Below, piece after piece: positions 49,701-62,355 of a DNA stretch of 64,000 bases (position 1 is the stretch's first letter; each line of letters opens with the position of its first letter). The position numbers and the translations under genes are program-made. The DNA comes from Lingula anatina (lineage: Eukaryota; Brachiopoda; Lingulata; Lingulida; Lingulidae). Where the stretch lies: NCBI RefSeq assembly GCF_001039355.2, contig NW_019775978.1, positions 1 to 64,000 of the forward strand, read 5' to 3'. The notes under the pieces are model-generated. The model did no database searches and was not told the DNA's origin. It worked only from the letters and a program-made list of their open reading frames with translations.

Positions 49701-52700
49701 CAAGGAAATGCATGGAAAAGTCAAATGAATGGTCTTCCATTTTCCTTTATTCACTGTTGGATTCTTGGAAGATACAGCATCGCAGGCTCTCATCATTTCT
49801 CAGTGACAAACTTTATGTGTTAAACTTCAGCTGGAAGAGCTGTCCACTGTACTGGCAAATGTGGTGGATGTGACATGAAAGTCCAAGGTAAGCTTGGTGT
49901 GACAGTGATTTACATTTGTCAATGTGTTAGGTGTGAAAATATCTGGGTGTGACTGTGCCCTGGATGTCAAAGTGTGTTACTTGAGACAGTGTTCTGCAAT
50001 TGACCAATTGTTGGATATGACAGCGTGTCAGATGTGACATTGTCCTCTATGTGACAGTGTGTTAAGTATGACACTGCTGAGGATCATGACAATGTGTTAG
50101 GTGAGACAGTATCCTGGATGTGACAGTGTGTTAGGTGAGACAGTGTCCTGGATGTGACAGTGCGTTAGGTGTGCCAGTCTGCTGTGTATGCCATTGCACT
50201 GTATATGAGTGTGTTGGCTGCACCTACCTTCTCTGGGACAGACTTGAGCTAGAAGAGCTATCCACTGTACCAGCCAGGGCAGTCTTCAGGGCATCTTCAT
50301 CCTTGTCCACATCACTGTAAACATTAAAACACAATGCAAATATTAGCAAAAAAATCAACAGTAATCATCCTATATGAACATATATTTATACAAATAGGTG
50401 AATTTATGCATGAGAATTTAACAAAGTGTTTTCAAATAAACTGCGCCAATGAGCAGTTAAGTTTTAACTAGTACACAATAAATGTGTAGCCAAATATTAT
50501 TTATCTTGATTCATTCTAATTACCAATGGTACTTGCACATAAAATACATGACGGAACAAATATTATGAAAAACACATATATCAACTAGCAAAGGTAACAT
50601 ACTAGTGTTATAACACAGTGTTCAATTACCGCCTCTCATTTTCTTTCATTTCTTTCACATCTATCTTGTGAAATTGTGCACATACTCAGAATACCCCCCA
50701 ATCATCCAGGTACAAACCACTCTGGCTACACTGTTTCTATGGCAACATACCTCTTGGTCTGCCTCCTCTTAATTGCACTACTGAAGGGCCTGCCCCTCAG
50801 ACTTTCCGACCTCTTCACCTCCGTAGTTTTCTCTGGCTCACCATCAGCCTTGGTAAATGCTGCCGTGGTAGCTGAGGAGTTGGCCTCCGGTTCTGGCGGA
50901 CTCTCAAACTTTTGTATAACACGCTTGACATACTTGTTGTCTTGTGCAGCAGCTGATGAGATAGACATTATTCTTCTATATATTTATATTATTAATTAGA
51001 CAATGTAGACATATGATTTTACTGTATACAAGGTTCATACATTTTACATTTCCTTTTAACTGAACTGATAAAATGCTTAAACAAAATTACAATTGTGTAC
51101 TCCACAACAAATGCACAATAATGATAATGCTGCTGATAATAATAATAATAATAATAACAAAAAAAAGTGTACAATTCAGTCAACATTCTCTCTGCTCCTC
51201 TATGCTGGTGATCATAGAACTACACTGTGGTAGACGTACCTAAATCTGGCTCCTCCTCTTTCTTCCCAGCCTGTATGTAGAACGCCGTCCTGGAGGATGC
51301 AGCACTGGGGCTCACCGTCTCGTCCTCGGGACCTGGTGTTTTGGGGGGAACAACTGCAATTAAACAACAGGGGAACCATTAGACCTGTACCAATTATTGT
51401 ACCAAACAGTCTTGGACTTGGGGCTGATATGTAATCTCTTCTAAGCTCAAAATGTGTGTCTACCAAAAAAAGATTAAAAGATCTTCTATAAAACTAATAA
51501 CTACAGGTTCAGTTTTCCCACTTCTGCTTTTGTCATTAAAGCAACTGGGGAGACTAACATAACAGTTAAGAGAATATCATGAAACCTTAATCAAAATATG
51601 AACAAAATTAGACAATTCATTTTTCCATGTAAAAATCTTTCCTCTGAAAAACTTCACAAGACCACACCTAAAAGTACAACGTGTAAAACAATGACCAACA
51701 CAAAGAAGGTCTTAGTTATGTTAGGCCGCATTCAGAACAGAGAACTAACTAGTCCGCAGGTCAAATATAGCGACCCACTAAAAAGCCTGCCATCTTATCT
51801 GCTAATAGACACTGAATAAATTCCCTGTGGGGAAGTATTTAAGTGGGTCGGCCATATTTGATCTGAGGACTTGTAAGTCTGCTGTTCTGAATGCGGCCTT
51901 ACACACTTTAGGTCAGCTGTCAAGGCGGCCATTACAGACAGCACTTTCTGGGTTGTATCTGTCCCTAAATCTACAACAATGTTAATGTAATACAAGTGGC
52001 ATGTGATAGCAGTGCAATGTTATCTCTGGTCCAAGGTGAATACTCTGGCTACATGCTGATATGCAGATCTGATAAGCCAAGTACTGTCTTTTGTCTATAT
52101 CACCCACAGTAATATGATTAGGAAATCAGGGGAACTACCTCAGGGGAGAACAATCAGACAGGAAGCCCTTTAAATTCCTATTCATTTGGACTCATCCCAG
52201 CCTTAAATTCAATATGTTACTCCTGGTTTATTAATGACATTATTAACAAAGTTTGAGATTTTATAAGGCTGTTACCAGGGCTTCTAGGAAATGATACACT
52301 GGCACCTTGGCGTATTGACATTAAAACAATGCTGTGTTTTTGATAAAAGTTGCCATCATATCCTCATTTCAAAGCATAACAGGATGCATTTGGATTATTT
52401 AAGATATTAAATTAAATGCACACAATTTCAGGACTTCAGTCCTCACTTTCAAAGGTGAACCATTGTCTGGTTTTCAACAACTAAAAGAGTAAATAAATTT
52501 TTAAAAAGATAATATTAATAAAACATATACATTAAGGCTTATAATACAGCCTATGCTTTTCAAATACCTCATGCTCAAAATGAGTTAAAAATAGGGACAT
52601 TCTTAAGAAGATAAACTAATTATACTCAACTTATCACCCATTTCTAACCAAAACATAATAAATAGCATTCCTTTCTCCCTCCATATCTGCATACTAACCC

Positions 52701-55700
52701 CACCCAATGATGTGCCCACTCATTTCCCCATTAACATCAGTCTGCCTTCATTCTCTCTGTCTCTCCCTCCCTAACCTACACATGTATGCCTAACTGGGCA
52801 TATCTTGATCTTCCCCTATAGAGTGTGCCAAGTGTGAAACCACTGAAAATCTAGCAGGCACTCATGCAAGCCAAACTCTGCCAGGGCAACCTGATTCTTT
52901 ATGAATATATAAATTATTATTCAATCAATCAATTAATGGATAACCACCAAAATCTAATCGATATTAAGTTCAGTCATACAATTATACTGTCATATTACTA
53001 CTAAATTTTTCAACATAATCACTTTCCCCAGCATCTTTCTCAATGTTGAAAATAATACCAAATAATATCAGAGAATCCAACATTGCCAGAAGCCCAAGGC
53101 ATCCTTGTCACTGTAATTGTCTATTTATAGCTTGTTATCTGTAAGTCAAGCACCTGTGGAACATATAACCTTGAAATATTTACGCCCTCAGAAAACGGTT
53201 AATCATCTAATGTTCTGTGTTTTTCAAGGGAGGGGAAGGGATGGCTAGAGGAGGTTTGAAATATTCCAATCACAACTTGAATTTAATGTATACAAGCAAA
53301 CATTTTATTTTCTGATATGGGCTTGTCATTAATAGTTTCAATATTCACCGAGCTATAATTATCAAAATTTGTCATAGATCAACATCTGAAGTGAAGGGGT
53401 AGACAGTAAAAATGGTCAAATTTTGTGAAAATGTTTCAAGTTGGCCTGACTGTGTATCTATGTCAATACTGCCTCTGTTCTATGAAATGGTAGGACCCTA
53501 TCTCAATAATACGATACTGTGATTAACAAAATTTCCTCAATGTTTTGATTGTAATTCCTAACTCTTCAATTCATTAATTTGGAAAAATGAATTGGGTTTA
53601 GAGGATAAATCTGATAAATCTTGAAATAAAACTCATGTTGAGGATAATTGAAATGTTTGAAATAATCTTTCTGTTATTGTTTCATTATTCAAACTATTAC
53701 CTATTCATTTTATAACTTGAGCAATTTTTGTACATGACAGATAATAAAACTGCACCTTTCTTCCAATGTCACAGAAAATGTTTTTATCCCAGGCAAAACA
53801 GGACTTTTCTATCATTTTTTTCTGTTTTCTCAGCCATATCATGGTGAAATTGGCATAAGAACAAAAATTACCCCATCAATTTCCACTGCGTAGAAAAATA
53901 ATTAAACAGTCAGAAGCTTCTTGGTTTTTAACATACATTAGATGCTCTTGTATACTTGTGTATATCTATGTGGATGGTCAAAGACTGCATTCCTAACAGG
54001 TCTAACTTAAATCTAAGCCAGTTGACTTATATCGTCACCACTGGCATATAGGTTCACAGAATCATGATAAACACCAGTCTTCAGTTCTAAGATATTAAAC
54101 CACTCTAGCAATGAAGATGGAAATTGGTGCAACTGATTTGTGTAATTTCCTCAATGATTTTGCATCAGGAATATTTGCATCAGGTGATAACTTAAGGGAT
54201 AAATTGTTGAAATTTCCATAATTTTTTAAAGTTATAATATAAAGATCTAATGTGAGTTGTATGCCTTGATGTTGATACTTACAATGGTTGTTATTATTAT
54301 TGGTCTCTCCTGGCATAACTATGAAGTGATTGTTAAATCGCTTCACGAGGTGCGATATAGACGACTTGGCCCTGGGCATTTTCATCAGTTGAACGCTGCT
54401 TGGTATCCAGGAAAAAGGAATAGTGTTCCAAGGAATGATTTCGCAATCAAATAATTTTAAACTAAAATGTTACAACCTAATAGCTGATCCAACACATATT
54501 TTCTCAAATCCTGAAATCAGCTGACTTGTAACCATGGCAACATTCCATAACGCACCTCTGGAGTATCAGTGACAGTTTGAGCTGTAAGTAAACGCGGTAT
54601 AGCTCCAAGGGAAGGATCAGCCCACTCGGTGTACACCGTTTCATACGAAATAGTCCTTCTACATCACTGAATTTCCTCAAGGCAACTATGGTATAATGTC
54701 CGACTATCCTTGCATGACACTCCTACTATTAACATGAATATTCACCGTTTAGCACAGAGCACATCTACTCATAGCCTGACTGGGACTATTTTCCTCTTTG
54801 CTATCTGGATTGTCATTAAGTCATGACACTGCTCCACACATAACCAATCTATGTAGATCTGTCTAGAACAGTAATACTGCTGGTCCTGTGCCCAGATGAA
54901 CCAGACAAAGTCTCCCTGTAGTCTAGTCTGCTGTCAAAATGAGGAAAAAAAAACACATATCCTAAGGCTCTGAACACAAAGCTACAAGTTATGGTCTTGT
55001 TCCTTTTAGACCCTAAATTAAACAATGGTCACAGGTCGCTAGTCCTGAGGTTCTTGGTTAGAATATAGAATCTTATCCAAAGTACTTCAAGTCACTGTAA
55101 ACTACAGTTTTTTTCTGATACAGGTGGGCTGGTCCTAGCCAGGTGTAATCTGTCTTGATTACAGTCCTTGATGTCCACAGCTCAGCAAATCACAACACCG
55201 CCTTCCTTAGCAGCCTTGCTCGTTTCAATAGATACCCATCATTTTCATCAGACTAACTAGGGCCATTTCCCCCCAGTGCTGCTGCTGCCGCCGCCGCTGC
55301 TGCTATCTTGTTTACCCTTCAGAACCGTTGTTCTGCTTCCGAAGATGCTGTTGAAATGTCAGTGTTCCAGTAAGAACCAGGCACTCTCTCCCTAGATGAT
55401 AGTAGAAGGAAGATGTACACACTTACACATACAGGTGAGCTATATTGCCTCACCTGTCAGGTATGCCCTGTTGTTGCCTAACCATCAATGACTGGACCAG
55501 CTTTTGTTTTTTACCTTTTCAAAAAAGCCTCAGGTTAGGACCCAGTAATGTTTTTAACATGGCTATCAGGAATGTAAAAGTGTTGTTTTTTTTTCACCAA
55601 TTTTCTTCGTTTAATGGATAGGTGAGTTTCATAACAGCTCATGTCAAATGACCTTTGTTATCTTCCACTCTTAATACATCAGAGCATTTTTTCCATCTTA

Positions 55701-58700
55701 AAAAATACCATTTCACCTGTGAATTAGTCAGTCTTACATAGGTAACTGTCCTTTTGTCACTCTCTCCAGCATGTCATTTTAACCCTCTAACTCTGACCAA
55801 ACCAGACGTCTTAAGATGCCTCGTGTACTGTTAAAGGTCAACTCGACCTCGAAGATATTTCCCCTGCTGCCCCTTACGCCACACATTACATTTCCAAGCA
55901 CTGGCTTTTAATAATGTTCAACCTCAAAGCAAAGAAATGTCTTGTTGCATTTAACTGCTTTTCCCGTCTTTAAGCGGTACACAAACACAGGTAAGCTATT
56001 TCACCTTTCTTAGAGCCTCTAATTGATAGCGGTGTTCCAAGGCCAATAAAAATTACGTCCTAGTTGGCTTTTTTTTACCTGCCAAGCCCAACATTATGGA
56101 TGTACTTATTAAAGTGCTCAGTCATTAAGATAAAAAAAGAGATTCCTAGGTCTTTGGCTTCCACTACACGTCAGAGGGTAGCTGAATCTAATTGCTATCC
56201 GTTAAGCCAAGGGTCAGGTCATCAGGATGTTAATGCTTAACCCTGTAAACCATTGTTAACACCTGCTTAGTGGTCAGTAAATTACAGGTGTCAAGCAGAC
56301 TGGTGGTCACTGGTCAAGATGAAAGTGACACTTTCACTTAGCGGTTGGTGAAACCAGGCCCTATCAGTGCTTTAGTCTGTTAGATGAGGTCATCACTAGG
56401 TTCAATTTGATTGATAGAAGTCTGACATTAAATTTCAACAGGTCTTAGCATATACCAGGTTGTAGAATTTCATGGATCAATACCTGGTCTTAATTGCCTC
56501 ATTAATACAGCCTGGTTTAACTGCCTCTGAGTCCCTTTAAAGAGTTGGGCAGTGATTTCCGAACATAACAGATAAGAATAAATTTTGCATAAAGTGAAAG
56601 AACTTTATAAGTGTGTGCTTCCACCACTTCCCACCTTCTACCAGCGCCCCATCATCAAAGTTTTTATGGTGTGAATCTCTAAGTCGATTGTCAGTTTTTC
56701 AATCAAAATTGGACACTGTCAATGCGACCTGCTGCAGATGTTGTTGCTATTCAACTTGACAGTCACCATACTGTGAAACCTTTACCCTGTGCCTGTTTGA
56801 CTATTTTGCCTATATCCTCGGCTTATATTCTGAAGGCTTATTTTCTATCCTGTTAAATATATCTCCGTTCTTTATCTAAATTCTGTGGTGGCCATAGAGT
56901 CCAGTGCAACATCTAGAAAAGTAAATCCTGCAGTAGGGCTGATCCTGAACTCTTGATTAAATTAATTATCCAAATATTTCCATAAGACCATAAAGACAGA
57001 TGAGAAGTATTCCATCTGGAAAACTACGAAACGTATTTTTTTTCATTGAACATGCTCTTTTTCTAATTAAGTACCATATCTACAAGCTTTAAATCTGGTA
57101 TTTCAAAAGCTGACTTTATAATGTTCTGGATATCAGTAAAAAAAATTTCAAAGAATTGTGAAGTTTCTCCTGCTTGATCTTATTTGTCAACGGCTTTTTC
57201 AAAGTCAATTGGTTATGCCTGATACTGCCTCAAGTCTAACACTACTACATGATCCCATTGCTTTTCCAATGCTGTATAAATATCTAAACCTGATCACAAT
57301 CTTCTAGTTTATCCAGGTAATAATCCTTGTCTTTACGATTTATCCAATTGTCACCTCATGAACACATTAAATACAAGTCCTGATGCCTTCAGGTAGACTA
57401 TATCACCCGTGTTACCACCTGAGCAAAAAGAGACACCAGTAAATACATCAAATCCTTTAATTTAGGTGTGCTAGGATGCCATATAGGACAGGTAAGTAAT
57501 TGCCCTTTAGCTCACAAAAGTGCCAAAACAAACACGCCATGTGACAGCGATGATTAACCTCTGCCGAGGCCCAGCCTACCATGATTTGTGGCGATGTCGC
57601 CAAAATGACGCAAGTGTTAACCAAGGCCAAAACATGTATTGAACACGCACACGTCTACCGACATGCATGTTCATGCCCCATTAAATTCCCATCTAGTACT
57701 CAGAAGCAGAACAATTAATCTGGGTTTCCTATATTCCATGCATCATCTGAATTAAAGTATGTTCAGAAGTTTTGACTGATGTGCCTATAACCGTCCCATC
57801 ATGTGGGATTAATGACGGCTATTACACTAATGTCTTATAGCACACACTGAACCAGTGTCTTCTTTTGTGTCCTCCAGTGGAAAACTAACATAATACAGAG
57901 AAGGCAGGGAACTTGAATCTACATGTAGAAGCAACAGTAACTTAAATCCCACTGTTTAACAGACCATATATAAGATTGTGGTGAGGTAAATATAGTTAGC
58001 AAATTTTCTTTCTGACTCTTCTGTATAGAGTTAAAATAAAATACAGAAGGCACTGAACTTGGATTTGGAAACAATGTGCCCACTTGTTTAACAACCTGCA
58101 GGTAAGATTTTGGCAAAAAGAAATACAATCAACATATTTTCTTTACCACTGCCATATAAAAACTAGAATGGTCTACAATATTAATGAAATTATTCCACCT
58201 TTTAATTACTTTTCTTTTGGTTTGATGTTTCAAAGGAAATCTGGTCTGTAATTGCTGCGTGAGATACCACTTCTTATCTTTGCATTTACATGATCTTCTT
58301 TGCGACTGGCTTTAAATGTCAGATATCATTCATAAAAGGGCTGTTTATATAAGATGAAATGCATCATCCAAATACACAGACTGAAATTAAGCCTTCCAGC
58401 CAACACCAATGTAGAGACCTCTACAATGTGTTAGATAAGACAGATTGTTTCAGCTATGATGCCCATTGCTTCAGTTGAGATGTGTCTGCTGACTGTACTT
58501 AAATCAGTAATAAACAATAAATACACATAATTCATTCATTCTATCACTGTTCAAACTTACCTTTTCCAGCCATTACACTGTTAGTTCAACAAACTTCATC
58601 TTCAACATAAAAACCAACCACTAAACACAAACATGCAGCTAAAACTAACTTAACAGTCACTCTTCTAAGTGCACCAGTATTTGCAGTGCACAAGAATAAA

Positions 58701-61700
58701 ACAAACAGAAGGTTGAATGACTTTCAATAAAATAAAGATTGTCCATGCACATGCCAGTCTCACAAACCAATGTGGCTACAGATCCAACAGCACACAATCA
58801 AACACCTCTACAAAACTGTCTTGAAAGAATACATGTTTCTGAATGCACCAGGTAGTTTGACGAAAAGATAAATGTAAACATCCAAAAGAAAAGATATTTA
58901 TAAGTAAAATAGTAAAACTAAGACAGAGATACAGCATGCTCTGAAAAGGATTTTATATAAAAAACAAGAATAAAGGTAGTGCCAGTATTGTTACCCTCAG
59001 GTAGAACCCTCAACATCTAGTAAGACAACACCTAGAATACCTTCTGTATGGTTGCTATGTGGCACGTGTGAGGGATTGCTCAGATGGTTGAGGTAGAACC
59101 CTAAAAGGATGCAAGCAAGCCATGTGACTATTATGTCATGAGCAAGTAAATATCATGTGACAGTCATGTGACATATGTGCATTTGAACTAAGGGGATCTT
59201 CCAGTGATGCTGATCTGATGCATTTTTCCACCACCGGCCTTCTTACTTCCTGGCATCAATGTCAATTAAACATGTATTGCCTAGTTATCATGCTGTTAGT
59301 GAGGGGTAAAAAAAAATTCATGCCTTTCTGTCAATAAATACAATACAATGGGGTTCACTTTCAACCTGTGAATCATTTTCTCACTGGAAAACAAAACCAC
59401 TAACATAGATAATATGTCAAGTCAGAAAAAAGTAACACATGCTTTTGTTAAAAACAAATGAAATATATGGTATAAGCATTTCCTTTCCCCCCCTTTCTTA
59501 TCAATCTATGGCCTCATTAAATTGGGTATTCCCTTGAGCTGTCAGTGGATCAGTCTAATGTCATGTCAGTTATGCAGGGAAACAATTAATAATCAAAATG
59601 AAAATAAAAATTCCAGGAAATATTTCTAATATTATGGGTGCCCCGTAATTCATGTCTTATTGTCGCAATCACTTTCCCAGGAAGAGGGTCGTCTCTATTG
59701 GATGAGATGATCATCCAGAGAGGGGCACACTCCTCGCTGAAATGGCCCTGCTCATGTATTGTAAACAATATGTAGACTGATTCCATGTTAAGACCTATTA
59801 GTGCAGAAGGGAACATAACAGCCTTGTTAGTCACTGCTAAGAGACTAATTGTCTTTAAAATAATAGAATAAATGGAGGGACGAATGGGCTGATGAAAAAT
59901 GGGAAACTTTTCCAGGAAGACACCAGAAAACAGCATTTAACCATTCTTATGGTCACACTTCACTTGAAAATCTAGATTTCTTTTCTACAGATTACTGGGG
60001 GAAAGGTTCTAAAAATCTAAGGTATATTAAGTGGTTTCTGGAGTTTTCTTATCATCCTTATCAAATCATACATTCTTAAACTCGCATGTAGTTTTCCATT
60101 AGTCACTGTAGAATATGAGGTACTATAAAACTAAATCTTCCTCATATGCTTTTTACACTATAAACATCAAAACTGTCATCCACTGCTTAAAACTTATACA
60201 TTATTTCTAAGGCAGGACTTTCAAGCACCTATTGGTTGCTCTATACATTTTCATTTTATATCATTCATGGTATCTTTCATATAGCTAACAGCCAATAGGT
60301 GGCAGCATCATCTAATACCTGTGAATTCACCTGGTTAATGGGGTCAAAGTGATATACATGTGAATTAAGTTTATGTATATTACTGTCATCGGCTTAAATG
60401 CACATATATAAAACCTCAAGGTAGGTAGAGTAGTGACTCAGAGGGAAAACTCCACACACACACACACNNNNNNNNNNNNNNNNNNNNNNNNNNNNNNNNN
60501 NNNNNNNNNNNNNNNNNNNNNNNNNNNNNNNNNNNNNNNNNNNNNNNNNNNNNNNNNNNNNNNNNNNNNNNNNNNNNNNNNNNNNNNNNNNNNNNNNNNN
60601 NNNNNNNNNNNNNNNNNNNNNNNNNNNNNNNNNNNNNNNNNNNNNNNNNNNNNNNNNNNNNNNNNNNNNNNNNNNNNNNNNNNNNNNNNNNNNNNNNNNN
60701 NNNNNNNNNNNNNNNNNNNNNNNNNNNNNNNNNNNNNNNNNNNNNNNNNNNNNNNNNNNNNNNNNNNNNNNNNNNNNNNNNNNNNNNNNNNNNNNNNNNN
60801 NNNNNNNNNNNNNNNNNNNNNNNNNNNNNNNNNNNNNNNNNNNNNNNNNNNNNNNNNNNNNNNNNNNNNNNNNNNNNNNNNNNNNNNNNNNNNNNNNNNN
60901 NNNNNNNNNNNNNNNNNNNNNNNNNNNNNNNNNNNNNNNNNNNNNNNNNNNNNNNNNNNNNNNNNNNNNNNNNNNNNNNNNNNNNNNNNNNNNNNNNNNN
61001 NNNNNNNNNNNNNNNNNNNNNNNNNNNNNNNNNNNNNNNNNNNNNNNNNNNNNNNNNNNNNNNNNNNNNNNNNNNNNNNNNNNNNNNNNNNNNNNNNNNN
61101 NNNNNNNNNNNNNNNNNNNNNNNNNNNNNNNNNNNNNNNNNNNNNNNNNNNNNNNNNNNNNNNNNNNNNNNNNNNNNNNNNNNNNNNNNNNNNNNNNNNN
61201 NNNNNNNNNNNNNNNNNNNNNNNNNNNNNNNNNNNNNNNNNNNNNNNNNNNNNNNNNNNNNNNNNNNNNNNNNNNNNNNNNNNNNNNNNNNNNNNNNNNN
61301 NNNNNNNNNNNNNNNNNNNNNNNNNNNNNNNNNNNNNNNNNNNNNNNNNNNNNNNNNNNNNNNNNNNNNNNNNNNNNNNNNNNNNNNNNNNNNNNNNNNN
61401 NNNNNNNNNNNNNNNNNNNNNNNNNAATGAAAATAAAAATTCCAGGAAATATTTCTAATATTATGGGTGCCCCGTAATTCATGTCTTATTGTCGCAATCA
61501 CTTTCCCAGGAAGAGGGTCGTCTCTATTGGATGAGATGATCATCCAGAGAGGGGCACACTCCTCGCTGAAATGGCCCTGCTCATGTATTGTAAACAATAT
61601 GTAGACTGATTCCATGTTAAGACCTATTAGTGCAGAAGGGAACATAACAGCCTTGTTAGTCACTGCTAAGAGACTAATTGTCTTTAAAATAATAGAATAA

Positions 61701-62280
61701 ATGGAGGGACGAATGGGCTGATGAAAAATGGGAAACTTTTCCAGGAAGACACCAGAAAACAGCATTTAACCATTCTTATGGTCACACTTCACTTGAAAAT
61801 CTAGATTTCTTTTCTACAGATTACTGGGGGAAAGGTTCTAAAAATCTAAGGTTTATTAAGTGGTTTCTGGAGTTTTCTTATCATCCTTATCAAATCATAC
61901 ATTCTTAAACTCGCATGTAGTTTTCCATTAGTCACTGTAGAATATGAGGTACTATAAAACTAAATCTTCCTCATATGCTTATTACACTATAAACATCAAA
62001 ACTGTCATCCACTGCTTAAAACTTATACATTATTTCTAAGGCAGGACTTTCAAGCACCTATTGGTTGCTCTATACATTTTCATTTTATATCATTCATGGT
62101 ATCTTTCATATAGCTAACAGCCAATAGGTGGCAGCATCATCTAATACCTGTGAATTTACCTGGTTAATGGGGTCAAAGTGATATACATGTGAATTAAGTT
62201 TATGTATATTACTGTCATCGGCTTAAATGCACATAAATAAAACCTCAAGGTAGGTAGAGTAGTGACTCAGAGGGAAAACT

Positions 62281-62355
<75 letters not shown>

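Noticed and set aside
60394-61765. Three frames of 341 to 449 codons
   Set aside because: They are open only because they cross 958 Ns.
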